Of a DNA stretch of 64,000 nt, positions 18,292-26,680 are shown piece after piece (position 1 is the stretch's first letter; the number at the start of each line of letters is the position of its first letter). This DNA comes from Calothrix sp. NIES-2100 (GTDB lineage Bacteria > Cyanobacteriota > Cyanobacteriia > Cyanobacteriales > Nostocaceae): assembly GCF_002368195.1 (NCBI RefSeq), contig NZ_AP018178.1, positions 7,638,645 to 7,702,644 on the forward strand, read 5' to 3'. The notes beneath the pieces are model-generated. The model was not told the DNA's origin and did no database searches. It was given only the letters and a program-made list of their open reading frames with translations. The position numbers and the translations under genes were made by a program.

Positions 18292-20970
18292 ATGACTCAG
18301 CTAATTTCTGGTACTGTGAATAATGACAACCTCAACGGTAGCGCTGGTGATGACACCGTTGATGGTGGTGCGGGGAATGACAACCTCAACGGTGGTGAAG
18401 GGAATGACACCCTCATTGGTGGTGAAGGGAATGACAACCTCAACGGTGGTACTGGTGATGACAGTCTAGTTGGTGGTGCAGGTAACGACCGCTATAACGT
18501 TGATAGTGTGGGCGATACCATTGTTGAGAATGCAAACGAGGGAACTGATAGCGTCATTTCTACTGTTAATTGGATATTAGATAACAATCTAGAAAACCTC
18601 ACCCTGACTGGTACAACAGCCATCAACGGTACAGGTAACAGCCTAGATAACATTATTACTGGTAACACTCAAAACAACAGCCTTGATGGTGGTGACGGAA
18701 ATGACACCCTCAACGGTAGTGACGGGAATGACAGCCTCAACGGTGGTTTGGGGAATGACAGCCTCAACGGTGGTTTGGGTGATGACAGCCTAGTTGGCGG
18801 TGCGGGTAACGACCGCTATAACGTTGATAGTGTGGGCGATACCATTGTTGAGAACGCAAATGAGGGAACTGATACTGTAACTTCTACGGTTAATTGGAGT
18901 TTAGATAACAACCTAGAAAACCTCACCCTGACTGGTACAACAGCTATCAACGGTACAGGTAACAGCCTAGATAACATTATTACTGGTAACACTCAAAACA
19001 ACAGCCTTGATGGTGGTGACGGAAATGACAACCTCAACGGTGGTGACGGGAATGACACCCTCAACGGTGGTTTGGGGAATGACAGCCTAGTTGGTGGTTT
19101 GGGGAATGACAGCCTAGTTGGTGGTGCGGGTAATGATCGCTATACTGTTGATAGTGTCAGCGATACCATTGTGGAGAACGCAAATGAGGGAACTGATACT
19201 GTAGCTTCTACGGTTAATTGGATATTAGATAACAACCTAGAAAACCTCACCCTCATTGGTACAGCCATCAACGGTACAGGTAACAGCCTCAATAATGTTG
19301 TTATTGGTAACATTCAAAACAACAGCCTTGATGGTGGTACAGGTAATGACACCCTTCTTGGTGGTACAGGTAATGACACCCTCATTGGTGGTGTGGGTAA
19401 TGATATTCTCCTTGGTGATGCGGGTAATGACACCCTCAACGGTGGTGTGGGTGATGACAACCTCAACGGTGGTGTGGGTAATGACAGCTTAATTGGTGGT
19501 GCGGGTAACGATCGCTATAGCGTTGATAATGTCGGCGATAGGATTGTGGAGAACGCAAATGAGGGAAATGATAGTGTCATTTCTGCGATTGATTGGACAT
19601 TGAACAACAACCTAGAAAACCTCATCCTCACTGGTACAGCAATCAACGGTACAGGTAACAGTCTTGATAACATGATTATTGGTAACAGTGCCAATAACAC
19701 CCTCAATGGTAGTACTGGTAACGACACCCTTGATGGTGGTACTGGTAATGACACCCTTGACGGTGGTACTGGTAACGACACCCTTGATGGTGGTACTGGT
19801 AATGACAGCTTAATAGGTGGTGCTGGTAATGACATTTACCTTGTAGATAGTGACTCCGATACAATTACAGAAGATGCTAGTGCTGGCACAGACACTGTGA
19901 GGGCTGCTATCACCTTTACTCTAGCTGCAAACCTAGAAAATCTTGTTCTGACTGGCACTGATGCGATTAATGGTACGGGCAATACCCTCAACAACTTGAT
20001 TACAGGTAATGCCAGTGATAATATCCTTGATGGTGGTGCTGGTAATGACACACTTGATGGCGGTCTAGGTGCTAACAGCTTAATAGGTGGTGCTGATAAC
20101 GACACTTACATTGTAAATAGTAACTCTGATACAATTACAGAAGCTGCTGGTGCTGGTACAGACACTGTGAGTGCTTCTATTACCTGGATTCTAGATGCGA
20201 ACATAGAAAATCTTGTGCTGACTGGCACTAATGCTATTAATGGTACGGGCAATACCCTCGGCAACACGATTACTGGTAACAGTGGTGATAATATCCTCCA
20301 CGGTGATAGCGGTAATGACACCTTATATGGTGCTGCTGGTAATGACACTTTATTTGGTGATGCTGGTAATGACACTTACGTTGTAGATAGTAACTCCGTT
20401 ACAATTACAGAAAATGCAGGTGCTGGCACAGACTCCGTGAACGCTTCTATTACCTGGATTCTCAGTGCGAACCTAGAATATCTTTTCCTAACTGGCAGTA
20501 ATGCGATTAATGGTACGGGCAATACCCTTAACAACTCGATTGCAGGTAACACTGCTGATAATAGCCTCACAGGGAATGACGGTAATGACAAGCTCAATGG
20601 TCTTGATGGTAATGACACCTTAACTGGTGGTAATGGTAGTGACACCTTAACTGGTGGTAATGGTAGTGATGTATTTGTCTTCTCTAGCATGACTGAAGCT
20701 AGTGATACCATCAATGACTTTGGTAATGGTAATGATGTCTTAGACCTAAGTAGTTTATTCACAACTATTAGTCCAGGTACTACTAATTTAAATGATGCAC
20801 AGGCTAACGGTTATCTACAATTACTACAGTCTGGCAGTAATACATTAGTTAAGATCGACACTGATGGAACTGGTAGTGCTGCTAGCTTTGCTACTCTAGC
20901 TACCTTGAATAATGTCACTGCTAGTAGCTTAACTGACGCTAACTTCCTATTCGGCTCGGCGGTGTTATAA
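18292..20970 (+). CDS. RTX-type calcium-binding repeat protein
   Basis: 892 residues made almost wholly of glycine/aspartate nonapeptides (GGxGxDxLx) that bind calcium in a parallel beta roll. Between nonapeptide clusters sit seven ~70-residue modules of the form NDxYxVDSxxDTIxExA through NLENLxLTGTxAINGTGN to LxNxITGN. Copies 1-3 are near-identical, copy 4 intermediate, copies 5-7 a second subtype. The C-terminus (DTINDFGNGNDVLDLSSLF to the end) resembles the type I secretion signal region of RTX proteins. No N-terminal signal peptide and no enzymatic domain is visible, so it is likely a secreted, calcium-stiffened surface or matrix protein. Good RBS (AGGAG). Confidence 0.9.
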   Translation: MTQLISGTVNNDNLNGSAGDDTVDGGAGNDNLNGGEGNDTLIGGEGNDNLNGGTGDDSLVGGAGNDRYNVDSVGDTIVENANEGTDSVISTVNWILDNNLENLTLTGTTAINGTGNSLDNIITGNTQNNSLDGGDGNDTLNGSDGNDSLNGGLGNDSLNGGLGDDSLVGGAGNDRYNVDSVGDTIVENANEGTDTVTSTVNWSLDNNLENLTLTGTTAINGTGNSLDNIITGNTQNNSLDGGDGNDNLNGGDGNDTLNGGLGNDSLVGGLGNDSLVGGAGNDRYTVDSVSDTIVENANEGTDTVASTVNWILDNNLENLTLIGTAINGTGNSLNNVVIGNIQNNSLDGGTGNDTLLGGTGNDTLIGGVGNDILLGDAGNDTLNGGVGDDNLNGGVGNDSLIGGAGNDRYSVDNVGDRIVENANEGNDSVISAIDWTLNNNLENLILTGTAINGTGNSLDNMIIGNSANNTLNGSTGNDTLDGGTGNDTLDGGTGNDTLDGGTGNDSLIGGAGNDIYLVDSDSDTITEDASAGTDTVRAAITFTLAANLENLVLTGTDAINGTGNTLNNLITGNASDNILDGGAGNDTLDGGLGANSLIGGADNDTYIVNSNSDTITEAAGAGTDTVSASITWILDANIENLVLTGTNAINGTGNTLGNTITGNSGDNILHGDSGNDTLYGAAGNDTLFGDAGNDTYVVDSNSVTITENAGAGTDSVNASITWILSANLEYLFLTGSNAINGTGNTLNNSIAGNTADNSLTGNDGNDKLNGLDGNDTLTGGNGSDTLTGGNGSDVFVFSSMTEASDTINDFGNGNDVLDLSSLFTTISPGTTNLNDAQANGYLQLLQSGSNTLVKIDTDGTGSAASFATLATLNNVTASSLTDANFLFGSAVL

Positions 20971-21159
20971 ACTAAAGGGATGAATAGATTTATGTAGGTA
21001 CAATTTGATAGGTGAAATAGTGTAGTAACGAGCGCATTTCTTCAGACTGAGAATAGCATTTCGTAGACTCCCAGTATGGAAATTGCACAATCGAGCGCTC
21101 AATTCATCTCTCTATTATGCAACGCCAAGTGTTCTAATTTGCATACAGACTTTTAGTGC

Positions 21160-21198
21160 AAGTGGTAGATGTTGGTTTTTCGCATCTACCACTTTTTT
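21160..21198 (+). terminator. Intrinsic terminator after the RTX gene
   Basis: 12-bp perfect stem AAGTGGTAGATG / CATCTACCACTT (21160-21171, 21183-21194) with an 11-base loop and a T-run to 21198. Confidence 0.8.
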
Positions 21199-21224
21199 GT
21201 GCGCTAATTAGATAGCAAACAAAT

Positions 21225-23363
21225 CTAATGACTAGTTTGGATTCTGGCTTTTGGGTTGACTTGTGCTATTTGAGTTTGCGATCGCGGTTTACCTGTGGTG
21301 ATAGCGTAGTTAATAGCTAATAGCCTTAACCACAATCCGGGATAGTGGGGTTCCAGCCAAGGATTGATTTTTACCAACAAGCGCCCAAACCAGCCCCGCA
21401 GCACAGCGCTGACAAGTGCATGACGACCAAAGTTAAAATAATTTCCTAGCCACCTAATTAAATCTCTCGGCCCAGCAAGTTCCCAAATCCACAATAGCAG
21501 GGCAGGGTTTTTCCGTGCTGCTTTGATGGCGAGGCGATTAAAAGTTAACCAATCGCAACGATCCTTAATAAAATTATCTGCGACTTCTAGGGGTTCATCT
21601 GCTAACAGCCCAAAAAAGGTATTCAGCATGGCGTTGATTCTTTGGGGTGGTAAGAATTTACCTGTTGGTACCATCATTCCTTTGGAAAATAGCCAAGTCA
21701 CAGAAACGTTACTTTGGTAGGCGCGAATTCGGTTTAAGTGGCGGAAACTCAGCAGGTTATGCTTGAGAGCAACATCTAAAAGTTGAGTTAGGCGTTCTAA
21801 GTTGCGTACTAAGGAACCAAAGCCAGTAAACACCAGGGGAGACTGGAGAGATGCTGCATCACCGATCGCAATTAATCGATCAAAAGCCACTGTGCGATCG
21901 CTACTTCCCACACTAAAATGCCCTGGTATGTAGCCAAATGTCGGTTTTTTCCATACCAGCTTGTCTACATCGCAGCGTCGATACTCTGGTAAAATCGTGA
22001 AAAAGTCCTCGTACATCTCTAACAAGGAACCGGGATTTTGCGGATTGACTTCGTGGTAATGAAATAAATAAATTGTTAATTCTTCGCCAATTCCGGGAAA
22101 TAATTCCCAAATTAATTGTCTACCGCGAGAAATATCGCCGTGGCTATAGAGAACGTCCCCATACTGCGAATCCCACACTTGGGGTTCAAATCCTTTGTCA
22201 ATTACCGCCCCTACTGTGGGACATACGCTGTCAAAAGCCCGACCACCATTTAATTGCCAAGCAATTGGGGAGGCTGTACCCATCGCATCTACTAACAGCC
22301 TGCCAGTTACTTGCTTCTCTACTTGAGTTGGTAAATGCTTGACATTAATTGTAACTTGTGTCTGAGAAATATCTGCACGCAAAAACTCTGTTTCATCCCA
22401 GATGTCACCCCCAGCGGCGCGGAGCTTTTGACCGCACATTTGCAGCCATTTATCGGAGTCGAGGGCGATATTTAGGACTGTGGGGGTATGTAAAACAGGC
22501 GATCGCAATTTAGCTGGATTATTACCATCAAAAAATTTATTGAAACCGTCTTTATACTCACGAGCAATTACGGTTTCTAGCTCAGTATTCGTCACCAAAC
22601 CTAAATTAACTAAGCTTTGCAGTTCATCACGGGAAATGTTCCATTCCCGGTTCATCCGCCCAAAAGGCATTCGTTCTACTAGTAAAACTTTATAGCCTAA
22701 TTTTGCCATCACTGCTGCATGAATTGCACCTAAGGCACCGCCTATGTAGATGATGTCGTAGGTAGGGGATGAGGACACCGGGACAGGGGGACGCGGGGAC
22801 GCGGGGAGAAAATTCTCCGCGTCCCCGCGTCTCCCATTCTCCGCGTCATTTCTAAACACCACCTGACGGGGCTGCTGCGGATTGCGTACACCCTCCCGCC
22901 ATCGTTGCTCCCACCAATAAGCACGTTTGAGATCATATTCCCCATTGGGCATTTTCTGAAAATATTTGACTGTGAGAGGATAATAGGGTGCTAGGGCTGT
23001 AAATATCGATTGCTGGGATAAATCAATTGCTGGTGGTTCTGGATATTTATGGGGAAAGCGGCTTCTAATGTCAGCAATCAGGCGGTGTAAGATTTGTGCT
23101 TCTTGAGGAAAGGGCTGGTTTCCCCAACGGAACGCTTTTAAGTAAGTAGTTCGCTGCACCGACCAAACAAATATGGAAAGTTCCCTCGGTAAATTTTCGG
23201 AAATAGCAGCCTCAGCATTTGTAGTTTCAGCAGTTACTCTGAGGCGAAATCCGTCGGGAGTGATTATTTTTTCACAAGTCCCTGTTTTAAAATCTGTTTG
23301 TAGCCAACTGCAAACAGATGCTGTATCTGGTGTCGGAATTTCTAAATAAAGTACTTCTTTCAT
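21225..23363 (-). CDS. CruA/CruP-family FAD-dependent oxidoreductase (lycopene-cyclase-like)
   Basis: 712 residues. A ~200-residue N-terminal region (MKEVLYLEIPTPDT onward) precedes an FAD Rossmann fold YDIIYIGGALGAIHAAVMAK, in which the usual GxGxxG is GGALGA as in CruA/CruP proteins. A second flavin motif RLIAIGDAASLQSPLVFTG lies near residue 520. CruA cyclises lycopene to gamma/beta-carotene in green sulfur bacteria and some cyanobacteria; CruP is a paralogue with weaker or unclear activity. The length leans to CruA, but I cannot separate them. A repeat inserted in frame just before the Rossmann fold encodes about 30 Pro/Ser/Asn-rich residues. Confidence 0.8.
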   Translation of the reverse strand: MKEVLYLEIPTPDTASVCSWLQTDFKTGTCEKIITPDGFRLRVTAETTNAEAAISENLPRELSIFVWSVQRTTYLKAFRWGNQPFPQEAQILHRLIADIRSRFPHKYPEPPAIDLSQQSIFTALAPYYPLTVKYFQKMPNGEYDLKRAYWWEQRWREGVRNPQQPRQVVFRNDAENGRRGDAENFLPASPRPPVPVSSSPTYDIIYIGGALGAIHAAVMAKLGYKVLLVERMPFGRMNREWNISRDELQSLVNLGLVTNTELETVIAREYKDGFNKFFDGNNPAKLRSPVLHTPTVLNIALDSDKWLQMCGQKLRAAGGDIWDETEFLRADISQTQVTINVKHLPTQVEKQVTGRLLVDAMGTASPIAWQLNGGRAFDSVCPTVGAVIDKGFEPQVWDSQYGDVLYSHGDISRGRQLIWELFPGIGEELTIYLFHYHEVNPQNPGSLLEMYEDFFTILPEYRRCDVDKLVWKKPTFGYIPGHFSVGSSDRTVAFDRLIAIGDAASLQSPLVFTGFGSLVRNLERLTQLLDVALKHNLLSFRHLNRIRAYQSNVSVTWLFSKGMMVPTGKFLPPQRINAMLNTFFGLLADEPLEVADNFIKDRCDWLTFNRLAIKAARKNPALLLWIWELAGPRDLIRWLGNYFNFGRHALVSAVLRGWFGRLLVKINPWLEPHYPGLWLRLLAINYAITTGKPRSQTQIAQVNPKARIQTSH
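22763..22850. repeat. GACGCGGGGA / GGGACAGGGG repeat inside a coding gene
   Basis: GC-rich imperfect palindrome (GACGCGGGGACGCGGGGAG...CTCCGCGTCCCCGCGTC) plus GGGGATGAGGACACCGGGAC units, in frame within the CruA/CruP-like gene. A relative is intergenic at 35884-35931. It encodes the segment NDAENGRRGDAENFLPASP and following prolines. Confidence 0.75.
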
Positions 23364-23523
23364 TTTTTTCTGACATCTCCACTAAATCTACTCACTAAGA
23401 CAGATTTCAAGAAGGCATGAAATACGCTAAACTCCGCCCTATCAGTTACATAAAGATTTGGTGAAGAAAGTTTAATAATTTATCAAACATATTGTTCATT
23501 TTGAATTTCTGTAAACCCACGCC

Positions 23524-23757
23524 ATGAATTATCCCATCCCAGACAGCCCCCAAGATATTGTTGCCCTGCAACAAAGACCAGTTGATGAAGAATTAGTTGC
23601 ATCTGCGATCGCCGGAGTGATTAGAATTGTGCGATCGCAAGGTCAATCCTTGGAAGAATTAACCGCCCAGGTGCTAGCTGACGACCCCATGCTTGATAAA
23701 CAGCAGCGACGCTGGCTGAGTAAGTTGGTTGCTCAAGCTTGGGATAGCTTCGCATAA
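23524..23757 (+). CDS. Small conserved hypothetical protein
   Basis: 77 residues, acidic and mostly helical, MNYPIPDSPQDIVALQQRP to DKQQRRWLSKLVAQAWDSFA. No membrane segment, no metal motif. It looks like a small cyanobacterial protein of unknown role; composition and codon use (HIP1 octamers inside the frame) support it as real. It lies between two minus-strand genes and has its own upstream gap of 160 bases. Confidence 0.65.
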   Translation: MNYPIPDSPQDIVALQQRPVDEELVASAIAGVIRIVRSQGQSLEELTAQVLADDPMLDKQQRRWLSKLVAQAWDSFA

Positions 23758-23912
23758 CAGCAGTAATAGTACAGTGTTTCCCCAGCTTGCCAATTGCATA
23801 TATTGGTGTGGGAAGAAAAATGATGTGTGCTTTGAGATTGGCAATTAGGCTGCTGTTAATCGAAATGCTTCTGGGCAGCTAAAAACGTTTCTGAGATGGT
23901 AAATATTAGGAT

Positions 23913-25598
23913 TCAGGAACCTTTGTGTTCTGAGGTTTCAGCTTTTCGCGCTTCGATAAATACTGGTTGGGAGTGTAGCAACAAACCATACTCTAGTCCT
24001 TCGACTACAGCTTGATAGGAAGCCTCCAAAATATTTGTCGAAACGCCTACCGTCGTCCAGCGTTGATAACCATTACCCGATTCTACCAAAGCACGAGTTT
24101 TCGCGCCTGTACCGGTGTTGCCGTTGAGAATACGAACTTTATAATCTGTCAACTCAAAAGAGGCAATTTGGGGATAAAAGTTAACCAAAGCCTTGCGTAA
24201 AGCAGCATCTAAAGCTGCTACCGGACCGATACCTTCGGCAGCTTCCAAAATATTTGTACCATTGACAGATACTTTAATTGTAGCTAAAGAGTTGCTTGTT
24301 TCCTTGCCGGCAATTAAGTCGCAGTGAACCTGGAAACCTTTAATTTCAAAGAACTGTTGGCGATTCCCCAACGCTTCGTACATCAACAGTGCAAAACTGG
24401 CTTCTGCGGCTTCAAATTGATATCCTTCACTCTCCAAATCTTTCATCCGTTGGAGAATTTGCCTTGCTTCTGGTTGATGCTGATCTAATTCAATGCCAAA
24501 AGTCCGGGCTTTGGCTAACACATTGCTGAGTCCAGATTGTTCGGAAATAACGATGCGGCGACGATTCCCTACTTGTTCAGGCTGAATGTGTTCGTAAGTT
24601 AAAGGATTGCGTTCAACTGCGGATACATGAATACCGCCTTTGTGAGCAAATGCTGATCTGCCAACAAAGGCTGCGTGTTCATCAGGCGCTAGGTTGACTA
24701 CCTCGCTGACAAAGCGACTGGCTTCTGTAAGTTGCGCCAGCTCGTCTTCACCGATACAGCTATAACCCAACTTCAATTGTAAATTAGGAATCAACGAACA
24801 AAGGTTAGCATTCCCACAACGTTCACCATAACCGTTGATTGTACCTTGTACCATCGTCGCCCCAGCCATGACAGCCGCTAAGGCATTGGCAACGGCTAAA
24901 TCGGAGTCATTATGAGTGTGAATGCCAATTTGGGGAACTGTCATTTGTCCTTGGTCATTCGTCATTGGTTTTTGACAAACGACTAATGACAAATGACTAT
25001 TGACGGCTTGGACAATTTGGCTAACCTCATGGGGTAAAGTCCCGCCATTGGTATCACAAAGGACTAGCCATTGGGCACCAGCTGCGATCGCCGCCGCTAA
25101 TGTTTGTAAAGCATAATCTGGATTATGCTTGTAGCCATCAAACCAATGTTCGGCATCGTAGATTACCTGCCGTCCTTGAGCGCAAAGGTAGGCGATCGTA
25201 TCGTGGATCATCGCCAAATTCTCTTCTAAAGTCGTTTTTAGCCCGGTTGTGACATGTAAATCCCACGATTTGCCAAAAACGGTCACCCAGCGCGTACCCG
25301 CCGCTAAAATCGCTTGTAGCATCGGTTCAGATGCAGCAGTGGTATTAGGGCGACGTGTTGAGCAAAAAGCCACAACTTCTGCTTGTTTGAGCGGATCTTC
25401 CTGTAATTGCCAGAAAAATTGTACATCCTTGGGATTGGCACCAGGCCAACCACCTTCAATAAAAGGAATCCCTAGTTGATCAAGTCTTCTAGCAATGCGT
25501 AACTTATCTTCTATGGACACCGATAGTCCTTCACGCTGAGTACCATCTCGTAGCGTAGTGTCATAGAGCCAAAGTTGGGGTGAAGAATTTGTAGTCAT
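23913..25598 (-). CDS. cimA: Citramalate synthase (LeuA/HOMC family)
   Basis: About 561 residues. The HMGL-like barrel starts LWLYDTTLRDGTQREG (catalytic Arg/Asp), with the metal-binding GIHTHNDSDLAVANALA and GYGERCGNANL typical of isopropylmalate/citramalate synthases. The C-terminal LeuA-type regulatory domain is present (ELTDYKVRILNGNTGTGAKT). The DGTQREG form and overall layout match CimA, which condenses pyruvate and acetyl-CoA to citramalate for isoleucine synthesis. ATG 25598 chosen over a longer start at 25640. About 20 residues just before the HTHND motif (VVCQKPMTNDQGQMTV) are encoded by a heptad repeat and look inserted. Confidence 0.9.
   Translation of the reverse strand: MTTNSSPQLWLYDTTLRDGTQREGLSVSIEDKLRIARRLDQLGIPFIEGGWPGANPKDVQFFWQLQEDPLKQAEVVAFCSTRRPNTTAASEPMLQAILAAGTRWVTVFGKSWDLHVTTGLKTTLEENLAMIHDTIAYLCAQGRQVIYDAEHWFDGYKHNPDYALQTLAAAIAAGAQWLVLCDTNGGTLPHEVSQIVQAVNSHLSLVVCQKPMTNDQGQMTVPQIGIHTHNDSDLAVANALAAVMAGATMVQGTINGYGERCGNANLCSLIPNLQLKLGYSCIGEDELAQLTEASRFVSEVVNLAPDEHAAFVGRSAFAHKGGIHVSAVERNPLTYEHIQPEQVGNRRRIVISEQSGLSNVLAKARTFGIELDQHQPEARQILQRMKDLESEGYQFEAAEASFALLMYEALGNRQQFFEIKGFQVHCDLIAGKETSNSLATIKVSVNGTNILEAAEGIGPVAALDAALRKALVNFYPQIASFELTDYKVRILNGNTGTGAKTRALVESGNGYQRWTTVGVSTNILEASYQAVVEGLEYGLLLHSQPVFIEARKAETSEHKGS
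24937..25004. repeat. Heptad repeat inside cimA
   Basis: CTGTCATTTGTCCTTGGTC and related 7-base units, in frame within cimA; the same units fill intergenic gaps elsewhere in the window. Confidence 0.8.
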
Positions 25599-26187
25599 AA
25601 GACTGAAAAAAAGCGAGACAACTTCAAGGCAATGTGCCAATATACAACAAAAAGCCAGCTTGCTAATTCAAACCCATGAGTCTATGCGATCGCCGCAGCG
25701 GGTTATGTGAGGGAATTCCAAAAAATAAACAACAGCTTAAAGTTGTTGACAATGGTAAGTGCAGGTTTAACGGACATATTTGTTTCCTGTGTAAATATCG
25801 CGAGAGAACCCGCCCCTACAGACTCTTAACAGTCAACTCCCAACGCTCAATAGTCAACAATGACAATGGAATATTTTTTGACTTGGAAGTCCTTACTGAA
25901 AGATTCAAGCAAAATAGTGTCCATTAGACAGCCGACTTACGAGAAACTTTAGTGCAAAATGGTATTGACCTCTACAAGGGCGGTGTTAAGTTAATAAACT
26001 ATCGCCCAATTGGCAGATGTGAGGAATCTGATGAAGGATAAAGGATGAAGTGAGCAAATGGTACGCGCGAGGAGTTATCTTGATTCATACCTGCTGCTTT
26101 GATGGGTAGCTTAATTTTATCGTTCATCCTTCAGACAAAGTTCTCAAATCAAGTGAAAAACAGAAAGTTAACAAGGAGCAAAACAAA
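25599..26187. other. Intergenic region with short repeats, no gene accepted
   Basis: Between divergent cimA and the small membrane protein. It contains heptads, the dispersed 29-bp unit at 25864-25892 (near-identical to 9532-9560) and GAGAGAACCCGCCCCTACAG, a common repeat. An 83-codon frame at 25676-25927 spans these repeats and is not credible. AAGGAG before 26188 is the RBS of the next gene. Confidence 0.4.
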
Positions 26188-26553
26188 ATGGGTAGATGGA
26201 CGCCGCTAATTCTGATGGCTGGGGGGTTGGCGATATTGCTGGGTACATTACTTGGCATTAACTTTCCTATGGGGGGACAAAGCGCCAGCGCGCCTGGAAA
26301 TGGTAGAACCTCAAAAGTCCTCCCAGCTAATATTAATGTTAATACCACAGAGGGGGGCAGGAATAACGGTTCTGCAACTGAAAGCAGAAGCAATGTTGCT
26401 CAAAATAATAACTCGACGAATGACTCCACATCAGATACAGAAAATTCTACAGACACAACCACTACAGATACTCAATCCACAGATACCCAATCCACAGACA
26501 GCCAATCCAGTGACGAAAATCAAAACTCTCAACCCATTCGCGCCTTGTGGTAG
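26188..26553 (+). CDS. Small anchored protein with Ser/Thr/Asp/Asn-rich tail
   Basis: 121 residues. One N-terminal hydrophobic segment (PLILMAGGLAILLGTLLGI, about residues 5-23), then an almost purely polar tail (TDTQSTDTQSTDSQSSDENQ) that should be disordered and lie outside the cytoplasm. Good ribosome-binding site AAGGAG. No family recognised. The DNA of the tail is itself repetitive (CAATCCACAGATACC units), which can change length by slippage. Confidence 0.65.
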   Translation: MGRWTPLILMAGGLAILLGTLLGINFPMGGQSASAPGNGRTSKVLPANINVNTTEGGRNNGSATESRSNVAQNNNSTNDSTSDTENSTDTTTTDTQSTDTQSTDSQSSDENQNSQPIRALW

Positions 26554-26574
26554 AGCTTGCTCGTCATAGGTTAC

Positions 26575-26680
26575 AAGTTATAAGTTATAAGTTATGAGTG
26601 ATGAGTTATTAGTTATGAGTTGTTAGTTGTGTACTAATGATAAATGGCTAATAATGTATGACTAATGACTAATGACTAGT
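26575..26680. repeat. Heptad repeats leading into thiO/thiG
   Basis: TAAGTTATAAGTTATGAG and TGACTAATGACTAATGAC units run into the next start codon; the ATG at 26672 is part of an AATGACT unit. Confidence 0.8.

Noticed and set aside
19256..20762. Long frames antisense or out of frame to the RTX gene
   Set aside because: Shadow frames caused by the strict 9- and 27-base periodicity of the calcium-binding repeats.
25676..25927. 83-codon frame upstream of the small anchored protein
   Set aside because: Crosses several dispersed repeats and lacks any family feature.
26554..26671. Possible TPP riboswitch before thiO/thiG
   Set aside because: The gap is only 118 bases, mostly heptads, with no CTGAGA-type conserved core.
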